A DNA stretch of 64,000 nucleotides from an uncultured Clostridia bacterium (GTDB lineage: Bacteria > Bacillota > Clostridia > Peptostreptococcales > Anaerovoracaceae): NCBI GenBank assembly GCA_938049335.1, contig CALIYX010000009.1, positions 124,001 to 188,000 on the forward strand, written 5' to 3'. This document shows, piece by piece, positions 16,608 to 26,249 of this stretch (within the stretch, counting starts at the first letter, position 1; every line of letters begins with the position of its first letter). The notes under the pieces are model-generated. The model was not told the origin of the DNA. It was given only the letters and a program-made list of their open reading frames with translations, and made no database searches. Position numbers and translations under genes: made by a program.

Positions 16608-17444
16608 CTAGTTGTTCTTACGCAGTTCTTCCAATTTCTCTATATCTTCTTTAGTCCAATATTTTATCTCGGCATTAGTTTCACCTATTATCTCGGTTCC
16701 TTCGTCAACTTCAATGAATTTTAACTTGGGGTTATTGGATACATCTAAAACTTTCAGATTGGTGTTATATGTTCGCACGGCTCCAAGATTTGGATTATTT
16801 GATATATCGAGCTCTTCGAGAGGAATCCCATAAAATTTAATACTTTTGAGTTTTTTCAACTTCTTTATATCGACAGTCTTTATATTGGCGTTTTTTATCC
16901 ACACTTGATCAAGATTAGTATTATTGGAAAGATCAATACTTTCAAGCGGTCCGTTCCAATATGCGAAATCCTCAAGTTTTTTTAATAATTTAAAATCAAG
17001 TTCTTTTACCGATGTGTTATATAGATCTATTGACTTACAGTCTTCATTAAAAGTAATTTCTTCCAATGCTTTAGCTTTATTGATAGTTACATGTCTAAGC
17101 TTTTTATTTTTACTGAAATCAAGCCTTTTGAGCTTTGAATAACTGCCGCCCCCCCAAAGTTCTAATGTGAAATATTCTAACTCGGATACATTGCTTACAT
17201 CTATCGAATCAATCTTTGAAAAATATGAGCCTTCAAGATAGATTGTACGTATTACATTATCACCAACCTTTTCAGGAACAACAATATCAGGACCGGTTTT
17301 TTCTATATCTATCATTGTAAGATAGTTATCCTCATATACAAAGAACCTATCCTTATCCGTGGTAATTAAATCACAACCGTCTAGTATTATCATTAGGACA
17401 CAAGACAATATGATTGCAGTCACTGCTAAATATCTACTCTTCAT
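16608..17444 (-). CDS. Leucine-rich-repeat lipoprotein, paralogue 2
   Basis: A 278 aa lipoprotein with lipobox LDGC (Cys24) and the conserved DLITTDKDRFFVYEDN segment. Leucine-rich repeats run from about residue 75 to 255, including a block with ESIDLSNNTNLDQVWIKN and KTVDIKKLKKLKSIKFYG that is missing from paralogue 1. The C-terminal tail EIKYWTKEDIEKLEEL is shared. A good AGAGGAG site precedes the ATG. Exported, lipid-anchored to the outer face of the membrane. Candidate immunity protein for the effector upstream; no enzymatic motif seen. Confidence 0.75.
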   Translation of the reverse strand: MKSRYLAVTAIILSCVLMIILDGCDLITTDKDRFFVYEDNYLTMIDIEKTGPDIVVPEKVGDNVIRTIYLEGSYFSKIDSIDVSNVSELEYFTLELWGGGSYSKLKRLDFSKNKKLRHVTINKAKALEEITFNEDCKSIDLYNTSVKELDFKLLKKLEDFAYWNGPLESIDLSNNTNLDQVWIKNANIKTVDIKKLKKLKSIKFYGIPLEELDISNNPNLGAVRTYNTNLKVLDVSNNPKLKFIEVDEGTEIIGETNAEIKYWTKEDIEKLEELRKNN

Positions 17445-17529
17445 TTTCTCCTCTATGTTATTTTAACTCTATATTCAACTTGATTTTGCAATTTGCGGAA
17501 ACAGTATTACTCAAAGCTAATTAATTTTG

Positions 17530-18366
17530 CTAATTATCTTTACTCTTCTCTTCCAGCCTCTCTATATCTTCTTTAGTCCAATATTTTATCTCGGCATTAG
17601 TTTCACCTATTATCTCGGTTCCTTCGTCAACTTCAATGAATTTTAACTTGGGGTTATTGGATACATCTAAAACTTTCAGATTGGTGTTATATGTTCGCAC
17701 GGCTCTAAGATTGGGATTATTTGATATATCAAGTTCTTCGAGAGGAACCCCATAAAATATAATACTTTCGAGTTTTTTCAACATTTTTATATCGACAGTC
17801 TTTATATTGGCGTTTTCTATCCACACTTGATCAAGATTAGTATTATTGGAAAGATCAATACTTTCAAGAGGACCATTAAAATAATCGAAATATTCGAGTT
17901 TTTTCATAGATTTTAAGTCAAGTTCTTTTACCGATGTGTTATATAGACCTATTGCCTCACAGTCTTCATTAAAAGTAATTTCTTCCAATGCTTTAGTTTT
18001 ATTGACAGTTACATCTCTAAGCTTTTTATTTTTACTGAAATCAAGCCTTTTGAGTTTTGAGTAATTACTATCATACAAAAGATTTAACTTGAAAAACTCC
18101 AACTCAGATACATTACTTACATCTATCGAATTAATTTTTGAATAATATGGATCATAAAGATAGATTTTCCGTATGACATTATCACCAACCTTTTCAGGAA
18201 CAACAATATCAGGACCTGTTTTTTCTATGTCTATCATCTTAAGACGGTTGTCCTCATCTACATAGAACCTGTCCTTATCCGTAGTAATTAAATTACAGCT
18301 ACTTAATGCTACCAATATAACACACGACAGCATAACTATAGTCACCGCTAAATATTTTTTATTCAT
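17530..18366 (-). CDS. Leucine-rich-repeat lipoprotein, paralogue 3 (effector-proximal)
   Basis: A 278 aa lipoprotein with lipobox LSSC (Cys24) and NLITTDKDRFYVDEDN. Its repeat layout is the same as paralogue 2. It begins 19 bases after the stop of the LXG-like effector gene, so it is the copy most tightly linked to it; in LXG toxin loci the gene directly downstream usually encodes immunity. The ribosome binding site is CGGAG. Differences between copies are scattered through the repeats, as expected if they bind different effector variants; this last point is inference. Confidence 0.77.
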   Translation of the reverse strand: MNKKYLAVTIVMLSCVILVALSSCNLITTDKDRFYVDEDNRLKMIDIEKTGPDIVVPEKVGDNVIRKIYLYDPYYSKINSIDVSNVSELEFFKLNLLYDSNYSKLKRLDFSKNKKLRDVTVNKTKALEEITFNEDCEAIGLYNTSVKELDLKSMKKLEYFDYFNGPLESIDLSNNTNLDQVWIENANIKTVDIKMLKKLESIIFYGVPLEELDISNNPNLRAVRTYNTNLKVLDVSNNPKLKFIEVDEGTEIIGETNAEIKYWTKEDIERLEEKSKDN

Positions 18367-18385
18367 TTTCTACTCCGTATTACTT

Positions 18386-20080
18386 TTACTCTTTTGTTCT
18401 TTTATTATCATATGCAGATTCTAAATTATCTAAATTTGTGCATATTTTTCCTTTGTATGTGTATGGGGTTTTGGGTCCCATTTTATCATTAAGTGCATTA
18501 AGTTGCCCACTTACACTCTCAGGATTATAGTATACATCTGTCATCTTTATCGGCTTCATTTTATAGTATTTGAATACCTTGTTGTAAAAAACGAGTCTAT
18601 CGGTTGTCTCATTTGTTGGATACATTTTATAAATAAGTTCACCTGTCTTTGTCCCCGGATTCGCTATCGAAGCTCTTAATTTTAGTTTCTGTGCCATAAT
18701 ACCTATTCCATCGGACTTGATGCCGAAATCTTCATTTTTACTAGGCATATCTACTATTTCAATACCCAAATCAGCTAGCCCATATGCAGCTTGCACTCCC
18801 ACTGGTATCCCCGGGCATGCGACGTTTGCTCCAATCTCCACTGCTGCTTTACATATAACTACTGCATAATCCCCTCCATCCTTTCGCATCAAATTCTTTA
18901 AATATTCATTCTTTAACGCGCCTACTTTATCCGTTGTTGATGAAATCATTGTGGATACTTTAATCGTTGTATACGACTCTCTAAGTTCCATTGGTTTCGC
19001 ATGATTGTGATCTGCTCTTCTATGTTGTCTATATTCATAATGATAACGACCATCTTTGAGTGAAATTTTTCCTGTTTCATATATATAATCTATAGTAAGT
19101 GCCGTATTCATCATTGTGCATCTTTCGAGAATACTTGAATCTACAAGTTCAGCGCTTTCCATGCAATATACCCTCGTTGCAACATCCATAGTTGCTGCAA
19201 GCTCATATGCACTGTCTTTCAACACCATTACCTCGTTAATTGTCTTCCTATAAGCATGCTTAATAACCTTATTCAGGTCATCAGGTTTTGCCTTAAGGAT
19301 TAGGAATTTTACATATTCTTGGTACGCTTTAAATTCTGCTGGTGTCATTTCAGCAACAGATAAATTGGAAAACTTTTCTACGAAATCTTCGTTAAGCCTT
19401 CCCTTGGTCAGCATCTCTTTATTGTATTTGTCAAACAACTGCTTTTCCATATCAGCAGCCCATACAGGTAACTCTTGGAACCTAAATCCGTTTTTTCCCG
19501 ATCCTTTAAGTTCTGCAATGCACCTACCTATCTTTGTCATAGCAGCTTTTTCCGCTAAAAACAGTTCATTTGTTTTTCTTTCTATCTCATCAATCTTTTC
19601 TAACTTACTATTCATTATAGCGATAATCTTTTCTGCCCTTGTCTTTATATAAGCATTTCTATTAATCTGCAATCCGCAATAACTAGCAATAATAGGACAA
19701 AGTTCAAGTTGCATCTGCTTATGCCTATATTCTTCAATTCTCTTAGCACATCTTGCCTTTATTCCTTCTTGCTCATATATAATGCTGTTAATGATGTCTT
19801 CATTGAGCTTCTCATCTCCTACACTCATTATCATGGTATCGCAAGCCTTGGATATGTTCTCAGCAGTAATTATAAACATATCCATCAGTGTTTCATAGCA
19901 ATATAGTTGGTTTAATACCGCCTTCCCCGTCATGCCCTTTAGTTTAGGCGATCCAAAGGAATATCTGGCAATGGTAGACTTTGCTTTCTTGTAATAAGAA
20001 CTATATTCATCGACATTACTTTTTATTTCGTTCATGCTCGTTCGAATTGAATGTGGATTAACAATTCTTCCCATTGTCAT
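18386..20080 (-). CDS. LXG-like type VII secretion effector (putative toxin)
   Basis: A protein of about 564 aa with a helical N-terminal half. Near residue 45, KLKGMTGKAVLNQLYCYE resembles the signature of LXG proteins, the Firmicutes type VII toxins, and it is followed by long amphipathic helices to about 330. The C-terminal half has a small-residue hydrophobic stretch (VVICKAAVEIGANVACPG, then GVQAAYGLADLGIEIV, about 415-455) that could be membrane-active, and no toxin family I recognise. Context supports the call: two small helical proteins precede it and three lipoproteins follow. The frame opens at a GTG at 20092; the ATG at 20078-20080, or the one two codons on, fits the AAGGAG site better. 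Confidence 0.68.
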   Translation of the reverse strand: MTMGRIVNPHSIRTSMNEIKSNVDEYSSYYKKAKSTIARYSFGSPKLKGMTGKAVLNQLYCYETLMDMFIITAENISKACDTMIMSVGDEKLNEDIINSIIYEQEGIKARCAKRIEEYRHKQMQLELCPIIASYCGLQINRNAYIKTRAEKIIAIMNSKLEKIDEIERKTNELFLAEKAAMTKIGRCIAELKGSGKNGFRFQELPVWAADMEKQLFDKYNKEMLTKGRLNEDFVEKFSNLSVAEMTPAEFKAYQEYVKFLILKAKPDDLNKVIKHAYRKTINEVMVLKDSAYELAATMDVATRVYCMESAELVDSSILERCTMMNTALTIDYIYETGKISLKDGRYHYEYRQHRRADHNHAKPMELRESYTTIKVSTMISSTTDKVGALKNEYLKNLMRKDGGDYAVVICKAAVEIGANVACPGIPVGVQAAYGLADLGIEIVDMPSKNEDFGIKSDGIGIMAQKLKLRASIANPGTKTGELIYKMYPTNETTDRLVFYNKVFKYYKMKPIKMTDVYYNPESVSGQLNALNDKMGPKTPYTYKGKICTNLDNLESAYDNKRTKE

Positions 20081-20366
20081 TTTCTCCTTCACTTTCCCCT
20101 ATTTTCTTACGCAGTTGTTTTATTTCACCGCTTAGCGAATCCATTAACTTTTCATGACCTTGTTTTTCGACAATAAGTAGTTCACGCTGCTCACTTAGGA
20201 TACCTCTTAAGCTATTATCAGAATACAAATAATCAATTTGTCCCTCTACTTCGTAAATATCCTTTCTTCTTTCAAATTCTTCCTCAAAATAGTCCGCATC
20301 CAATTTTTTATGAATACTTTTCAAAATTTCCAAAATTTGATTGTCATACTTATCTCTATAACCCAT
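20058..20366 (-). CDS. Small helical protein, Lap2-like partner of the LXG effector
   Basis: A charged, almost wholly helical 102 aa protein with coiled-coil character (LDADYFEEEFERRKD, then LREQRELLIVEKQGHEK-like stretches, and GEIKQLRKKIGESEGEND at the end). In LXG loci, two small helical proteins, Lap1 and Lap2, bind the toxin N-terminus and are needed for export. Size, order and position between the first small gene and the effector match Lap2. Of the possible starts, the ATG at 20364-20366 lies seven bases after GGAG. Its 3' end overlaps the effector start by about 23 bases. Homology is inferred from position and composition only. Confidence 0.6.
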   Translation of the reverse strand: MGYRDKYDNQILEILKSIHKKLDADYFEEEFERRKDIYEVEGQIDYLYSDNSLRGILSEQRELLIVEKQGHEKLMDSLSGEIKQLRKKIGESEGENDNGKNC

Positions 20367-20401
20367 CATTTTTCTCCATTTAATCTGTCCACGAATCAAG
20401 A

Positions 20402-20677
20402 TTACTTCTTGCTGAAAAGCTGTGCTACTTTATCATCAAAGTCATTAAATGCATTATATGAACGTTCAATTTTCTCTGTATCATTTTTTAACGCCATATT
20501 CATATCTTTTATCACATTAACGCAAACATCATAGCACTCCGTGCTGTTCGTATTTCCTGCTATCGTAGTTTCCGTATCTTTTTCGGCAAGCTCCTTTATA
20601 TCCATTTTTGCGGAAGAAACATCATTTTTGAGGTTTATAATTAATGCGCTTTCAATTACTATTTCTTTACTATCCAT
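20402..20677 (-). CDS. WXG100-like small protein, Lap1-like, with FxxxD motif
   Basis: A 91 aa two-helix protein. Near the C-terminus it reads FNDFDDKVA, i.e. FxxxDxxxA, the position and pattern of the FxxxD targeting motif reported for Lap-type partners of LXG toxins (known from the Streptococcus TelA system). A central NTNSTECYD turn separates the helices in place of a WxG. It begins 10 bases after the essC stop with AAAGGAG upstream, so it is part of the same operon. Likely an export chaperone or co-secreted partner for the effector two genes downstream. Confidence 0.65.
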   Translation of the reverse strand: MDSKEIVIESALIINLKNDVSSAKMDIKELAEKDTETTIAGNTNSTECYDVCVNVIKDMNMALKNDTEKIERSYNAFNDFDDKVAQLFSKK

Positions 20678-20687
20678 ACGCTCTCCT

Positions 20688-23600
20688 TTACATAAGCGGA
20701 ATTTTAACCATTGTTACAACACCGTTTTCATACATATATGCCATTCCACGTTCTTTTCCCAGTTCGTTTTTCCTGATATTGAAAATTTGTTGGGATTGTG
20801 GATCTCCTAACACAACCCCGCTTTGCGAATTATCTCTCAACGCCTTTGATACTACGTCAAATCCCTTGAGTTTATTCGATGCTGAGGATGCGAATATCTG
20901 TATTTGCGTTACAATTCCTCGTCTAAGAAGCATACCATACTTAGTTCCATCATTTCCAAGTGCTTCAACAAAAGCATCTACATCTTCAATTATAAGTGAT
21001 AATGGCTCAAGAGACATATAAAAATCTTTCATCTTTAAATCACCGGTATATTTGTCATATGATTCTTCTCTGATTTTTATTAATTCTTCAAATTCTGATA
21101 TAAAATCTTCAATTCCACCTGAAGGATCCGCATATATTACATTCTTATGTTTCTCATAATCATCCATGTCTCTTGTTCTTGAATCAAATAAGAAAATCCT
21201 GCCGTCACCCAGCTGTGATAGAATAACTCTTATGGTATTCGTCTTACCTGATTGAGGAACTCCCAAAATAAGATGTATCTGAGATTTATAATCGAGATAG
21301 TACGGCATTACTTTCTCACTGTCGAGTCCTATTGCAATTCTCCTATCCCCATCTTTCTTGTCATATATAATATTTTCAAGTCGTACCTCATCAGGCAAAA
21401 TTGAGATACGTTTTGCTTCTATACCATCATTGGACTCCTTGATTATCTCTATCAGCCTTTGCAACTCAATAGTATATTCTATATTGCTATTGCACTCACA
21501 AGGCATATATTCCTGCATCAGATATACATTATCTCTGCTCACAAGCGCTCTTCCTTTAATATCAGATAATTTGTAATCACTTCGTCCTATAAGGGAAGTC
21601 ACTTCACTTGAGTCAGACATGAAATTGCAAATCCTCGCACCAAAATTATTCAGCACGGCATACTTCATCGCATTTGCTCTTGTTGCAGTTACAAGTGTAT
21701 ATATTCCTAAGCCAACCCCATCTCTCGTAAGCTGCGTAAAGAAATTCTCAAGCTCATAATCAATCTCCTTGACTACATCATAATTATCAACTATTACAAG
21801 TATTGCAGGAAGCGTTTCGTAAAGTGCAGCATTGTACATTTCAAGAGATGTTGCATTAGCCCTCGCGAACTTCCGCTTTCTTTCCGATATTTCAGCTGTC
21901 AGCAAATTTCGCAACTTCCTGAATTTCTCTTCATCATCAAATGAAATGTAATCGGCTACCTGTGGAAGTTCTTTAAGCCTGAATAAAGCTGAGTTACCGA
22001 AATCGATTATATACATATTGAGTGCTGCCGGAGAGTTATTCGATGCAAGCGACAAAATTGCATTAGTTGCAGCAGTTGACTTTCCGACCTTTGATGTCCC
22101 GAATATCGCCATATTTCCTGCTTTTGAAAAATCATGGAAATATATCTCCTGTAGCTGCCTGTCAGGCATGTCGATTATTCCGACGGCATAAGACATATCT
22201 GGCACTTCACAGGTAACACCTTTACGAATTTCCGGATTTACTATCTGCTCAGGCAACGGAGGAAACCACGGCTTAGCGACAGCCTTGCACGGTGTATCCT
22301 CATATATATTCTTAATATGCTTTACAACTGCATCAAGCTGTGTCAATTTATTAGTGTCATTTGACTCACCGGCACTCAGATCCTCATTTATGAGCATCCC
22401 CTGACCGAGCTCATTCAGTACAAAAATTCTATCATCGACTTCGTTCTTCTCCGCGTCCCTGCTGTATGCACCTCCACTATATGCTGACTGGAAAAGTTCA
22501 TATATCTCATTGTTTCCTACCTGAAGATATGCGCGACCCGGCTGAGTGATATTGGCCGCATCACCACTGCGTAAAAGTTCTCGGCTGTCAGCCTCGTTCT
22601 GTACCTTTAGACAGAGCTTAAATCTGGAGTTACTCCAGATCTGATCGTCCACTATGCCTGACGGCTTTTGCGTAGCAAGAATTAGGTGCACTCCGAGACT
22701 TCGGCCAACTCTTGCTGTCGATACAAGTTCTGCCATAAATTCCGGTTGCTCCTTCTTTAACTCCGCAAACTCATCGGATATTATAAATAAATGAGGCATC
22801 GGTTCTGTTGCCTGCCCTGCCCTAAATTTTTCCGAATATTTGTTTATGCTGTTCACACCGTTTTGATTGAAGACATCCTGGCGCCTCTTAAGCTCACTCT
22901 TGATCGAAGCAAGAGCTCTCATACTTTCTGTTCCGTCAAGATTTGTAATCGTTCCAAGAAGATGTGGCAGTTCCTTGAACAAATTCGCCATTCCACCGCC
23001 TTTGTAGTCTATCAGAAGAAACCCTACATCGTACGGATGAAAATTACAAGCAAGGGATAGTATATATGACTGCAATATCTCTGACTTTCCCGAACCTGTC
23101 GTTCCTGCGACAAGACCATGAGGGCCGTGAGCTTTTTCATGAAGATCAAGGTTTACTATGTCGCCTTTACCTCGGACTCCAAGCGGAACAGATAGTGACT
23201 TGTGTGTTGCATTTCTATTCCACAGCTCCTTGATATGAATTTCTTCTGGTGATTTCACTCCGTATAGGTCAAGAAAGAATATGTTCTCCGGAATCTGCGT
23301 AGTTACTCCCTTATTATGAATAATCGGGTTTAAGCGTCTTGCAAATGTCTCGTAGTTAATCTCGTCAACGTCAAATTTGAGTTTCTTGTTTGCAAGATTT
23401 CCCTCAGTCATGAGGATACTTCCCTCATCTTTTGCTTCAATATTAAGAACCGTCTTTACGTTCTCAGGTAAATTGTTCTCAATTTGGGTCATATATATCA
23501 GTGAAAATCCCAGTTCAACACCCTCCTCATTAAGGTGCTCCATTATATTGTGATTTATTATAAGTTTAGACTCATCAATCAAGAACACATAATGGGGAAT

Positions 23601-24956
23601 GTATCTTGTTTCTTTTTTCGACTCATCTCGTGTTATGCTCCTTGCCTTTAATTCTCTTGTTATATGACCGAGAACCTGATCACGTTGATTCTCGCCGGAA
23701 ATTACGCCAGATACATTTATGTCCTTGATATCGGTATGTGGAAGCCAACGCATCCATTCATATTCATCTTTACTGTCCTCACCGATTATCGGTACAATGC
23801 AAACATCGTGATAACTATGAAAAAAAGCTATTTGAGTTACAATATTCCTTAATCTTGCCCTGCAGTAATCTGGTCTGCCTACTATCCCGAGATGAGATTT
23901 CTTTAGATCAACAACATAAGGGATATCCTTTACAATTTTAAAATTTCCGTATACTGCAAGCATCTCTTTATATAGATCATCACCTGCTCTTCCATATACT
24001 TCATCATCACATTCGATCTTAAAGCTTGGGGCACAAGGCGCAGTTCCAATGGATATACTTAGAAAATCATCATCATTGAAGTTTCTCTCATATATCCTGT
24101 TAGTATAGTGGCTGACCTCATCCTCGATTTCTTTGAGTGAAAGGTTTTGATATCTCCTCGCCTCCTTAAATTCTTCCGTTCTGTCATAAAGTTCCTTGCG
24201 TTTAGCAAGCAGGTATTCCTTATATGATGCTGTGTTTTCTCTGTTTTCAGCGATTTTGTTTTTCTTGTCATCAAAATACGTAATGGTTGTGACTATCATC
24301 GTTGCCCCGGTTGCAGCAACCATAACAAGCATGAATAATCCTCGGTTCATGAACATACTCATAAGCACTGTGGCGATTATCATAACACAGCTGGGGAGTA
24401 TCCTTTTTACAAGCTCTCCTTTTCTCTGTTTTTCACGTTTATCGGGAGTCTTAATTTGAACCTTTGCATATGGCTCGGTCTTGACGATTCTCGGTGAACG
24501 TTTATATATAGGATATTCATCAAACCTATCCGGTTTTTTTATATATGATACAAAATCGGTTTCAAATGTATTACCACATATTCCACATATTTCTAACCAT
24601 CCGTCATGATAAATTATTTCGGTTGTGCCGATGAGGATCTTGTCACCAGATACTAATTCAGCATTAACCTTCTTTATCCCATTAATAAAAATATAATCAT
24701 CGGATTTAAGATTTTTACCAATAATTATTACATCTGGGGTCTTTGACATTAATCTGAGCATGCATGAATTATCATTGCCAATTTTAATTATTTCTCTTCC
24801 TAAGGTAGAAACCGCTTCATATCTTGTAGGTAGAAATAGCTGCGTCCTTCCCTCGGCATCTATTTTATAAGAGAAAACATCGACACTATCTTCATTTGAA
24901 TGAATTAGATGTTCTGTATATTTATCATTTTCAAATAGTAAAATTCTATAGTCCAT
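20688..24956 (-). CDS. essC: Type VII secretion ATPase EssC
   Basis: The motor of the Firmicutes type VII system (1,422 aa). The first 120 residues are FHA-like. Two membrane helices lie at about 186-204 and 206-227. Three FtsK/SpoIIIE-type ATPase domains follow: D1 with Walker A GTTGSGKS (618-625) and Walker B LFIISDE (723-729), D2 with GTSKVGKST (953-961), D3 with GVPQSGKT (1232-1239). All three P-loops are intact, and the length is close to the usual 1,450-1,500. The last residues form the variable, substrate-specifying end; the effector genes follow directly. It starts nine bases after essB. Confidence 0.95.
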   Translation of the reverse strand: MDYRILLFENDKYTEHLIHSNEDSVDVFSYKIDAEGRTQLFLPTRYEAVSTLGREIIKIGNDNSCMLRLMSKTPDVIIIGKNLKSDDYIFINGIKKVNAELVSGDKILIGTTEIIYHDGWLEICGICGNTFETDFVSYIKKPDRFDEYPIYKRSPRIVKTEPYAKVQIKTPDKREKQRKGELVKRILPSCVMIIATVLMSMFMNRGLFMLVMVAATGATMIVTTITYFDDKKNKIAENRENTASYKEYLLAKRKELYDRTEEFKEARRYQNLSLKEIEDEVSHYTNRIYERNFNDDDFLSISIGTAPCAPSFKIECDDEVYGRAGDDLYKEMLAVYGNFKIVKDIPYVVDLKKSHLGIVGRPDYCRARLRNIVTQIAFFHSYHDVCIVPIIGEDSKDEYEWMRWLPHTDIKDINVSGVISGENQRDQVLGHITRELKARSITRDESKKETRYIPHYVFLIDESKLIINHNIMEHLNEEGVELGFSLIYMTQIENNLPENVKTVLNIEAKDEGSILMTEGNLANKKLKFDVDEINYETFARRLNPIIHNKGVTTQIPENIFFLDLYGVKSPEEIHIKELWNRNATHKSLSVPLGVRGKGDIVNLDLHEKAHGPHGLVAGTTGSGKSEILQSYILSLACNFHPYDVGFLLIDYKGGGMANLFKELPHLLGTITNLDGTESMRALASIKSELKRRQDVFNQNGVNSINKYSEKFRAGQATEPMPHLFIISDEFAELKKEQPEFMAELVSTARVGRSLGVHLILATQKPSGIVDDQIWSNSRFKLCLKVQNEADSRELLRSGDAANITQPGRAYLQVGNNEIYELFQSAYSGGAYSRDAEKNEVDDRIFVLNELGQGMLINEDLSAGESNDTNKLTQLDAVVKHIKNIYEDTPCKAVAKPWFPPLPEQIVNPEIRKGVTCEVPDMSYAVGIIDMPDRQLQEIYFHDFSKAGNMAIFGTSKVGKSTAATNAILSLASNNSPAALNMYIIDFGNSALFRLKELPQVADYISFDDEEKFRKLRNLLTAEISERKRKFARANATSLEMYNAALYETLPAILVIVDNYDVVKEIDYELENFFTQLTRDGVGLGIYTLVTATRANAMKYAVLNNFGARICNFMSDSSEVTSLIGRSDYKLSDIKGRALVSRDNVYLMQEYMPCECNSNIEYTIELQRLIEIIKESNDGIEAKRISILPDEVRLENIIYDKKDGDRRIAIGLDSEKVMPYYLDYKSQIHLILGVPQSGKTNTIRVILSQLGDGRIFLFDSRTRDMDDYEKHKNVIYADPSGGIEDFISEFEELIKIREESYDKYTGDLKMKDFYMSLEPLSLIIEDVDAFVEALGNDGTKYGMLLRRGIVTQIQIFASSASNKLKGFDVVSKALRDNSQSGVVLGDPQSQQIFNIRKNELGKERGMAYMYENGVVTMVKIPLM

Positions 24957-24965
24957 TGTTCCTTC

Positions 24966-26249
24966 CTATTTAAGTAACTTCGGTTCATCATCACTATTAT
25001 TTTGAGGATGTGCATCTTCATTCGAAGCTGATTTTTCGTTAGATTTCCTCTCTATATCATTATCTTTTTTAATTGAATTACTATCATTTGTTAAGCCATA
25101 CCGTTCTTCATTTACTGACTTAAGTAGTTTTTTTATTTTCTCGTCCAATGCATTTAATGTTTCTGTTTTCTTTGAACCTGTCATTGATGCATCCTTGCTC
25201 ACCTGTGCTTTTCTCTGAGCAAGTGCAAAGATACGATGCTCATTATCGCCAAATTTTTGAGCGTAGTCATCCGCAGTAATATAGTCATGTCTTCCAATCA
25301 TGACCCAATAGTTTAGATAATCTTTATTTGTTCTGTATTGGTCAATTGCCTTCAGCACATTCTCTTTCTGAGTTGACGTAAGTCCACTACTTTTTACTGC
25401 AGATACTGCTGCCATATATCTCGTAGAATTTGACATGTCAGTCTCATTGAGAGATTTCAAAGATTTTCCTACAGAACCGTAATCATTTGCGAAATACTGC
25501 TCAGTAGCTGTCATTATTCTATCATTTATTTTCCCTTTTATAAAATGTTCATAGCCAAAAAGAAAAATGGAAATAACCATAATTATGCACACTATGGGTA
25601 GTAATCTTTTATTTCTTATTATGTCATTTTTTTTAATCACGACAAAATTCTCGTTCTCATATTCACGTTCATTCTCTATGGCTTCGAGAATTATCTCACG
25701 CACTTCGGATGCAGATTTTGCCATAAACACTTTGTATAATATATCGCTTTGTAAAAATAAATCTGCACCACCTCTTAAAAAGTCTTCATACGAATGTTCA
25801 ATGTCAAGTGTTGTACCTATCAATGCTTTATACTCATCAAGAAAATTATTATCCTTGATAGAGAATGTTCGATCTATAACATTCGGTCTAAAAGCCGCAT
25901 CAATAAGAACGTTATTTGGATTTAAAGAAAACGAATATATAGGCGTGAGTTCTTCAAGCTCACCAGCTGCCAAAATAAAACCATATTTATCAATAAGACG
26001 CGCATTCCGTACACTGTCAAAAGTCTGAAAGTTTTCTGCGTCATACGTGAATATATAGTAGTCGTCGTCCGATGATATATTGCAATTAACTAGTCTTTTA
26101 GTTTTTATTACAAGTTGCTTTATTCCATCATCACCAACGGGATAATTAGTTTTTAAACACCTTATTTCAATTTTCTTTCTTTTTATCTTTTCATCCGAAT
26201 TTATTTTTGAAGATTTTGAGACTTTACTTGTCTTTTTTCTATTCTTCAT
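24966..26249 (-). CDS. essB: Type VII secretion protein EssB
   Basis: Single-span membrane component (427 aa). A basic N-terminus is followed by a cytoplasmic pseudokinase-like domain (about 30-210), a transmembrane helix at 216-234 (LLPIVCIIMVISIFLFGY) and an extracellular helical domain to about 370, then a low-complexity Ser/Asn/Lys/Glu tail. This is the EssB/YukC layout. The start overlaps the esaB stop in ATGA (26246-26249), so the two are coupled. EssB bridges EssC and the other membrane parts in known systems. Confidence 0.85.
   Translation of the reverse strand: MKNRKKTSKVSKSSKINSDEKIKRKKIEIRCLKTNYPVGDDGIKQLVIKTKRLVNCNISSDDDYYIFTYDAENFQTFDSVRNARLIDKYGFILAAGELEELTPIYSFSLNPNNVLIDAAFRPNVIDRTFSIKDNNFLDEYKALIGTTLDIEHSYEDFLRGGADLFLQSDILYKVFMAKSASEVREIILEAIENEREYENENFVVIKKNDIIRNKRLLPIVCIIMVISIFLFGYEHFIKGKINDRIMTATEQYFANDYGSVGKSLKSLNETDMSNSTRYMAAVSAVKSSGLTSTQKENVLKAIDQYRTNKDYLNYWVMIGRHDYITADDYAQKFGDNEHRIFALAQRKAQVSKDASMTGSKKTETLNALDEKIKKLLKSVNEERYGLTNDSNSIKKDNDIERKSNEKSASNEDAHPQNNSDDEPKLLK

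Larger units (their letters stand above)
15690..18366 (-). repeat. Tandem array of three leucine-rich lipoprotein genes and one remnant
   Basis: The repeating unit comprises a lipoprotein gene plus its spacer. The spacer (copies near 15753-15840, 16550-16615 and 17455-17540) carries the shared string TTCAACTTGATTTT and a related A/T-rich tail. The genes at 16608-17444 and 17530-18366 are nearly collinear over 278 codons; the gene at 15829-16536 lacks 43 codons inside the repeat region. The pattern indicates repeated duplication with unequal crossing over. Confidence 0.8.
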
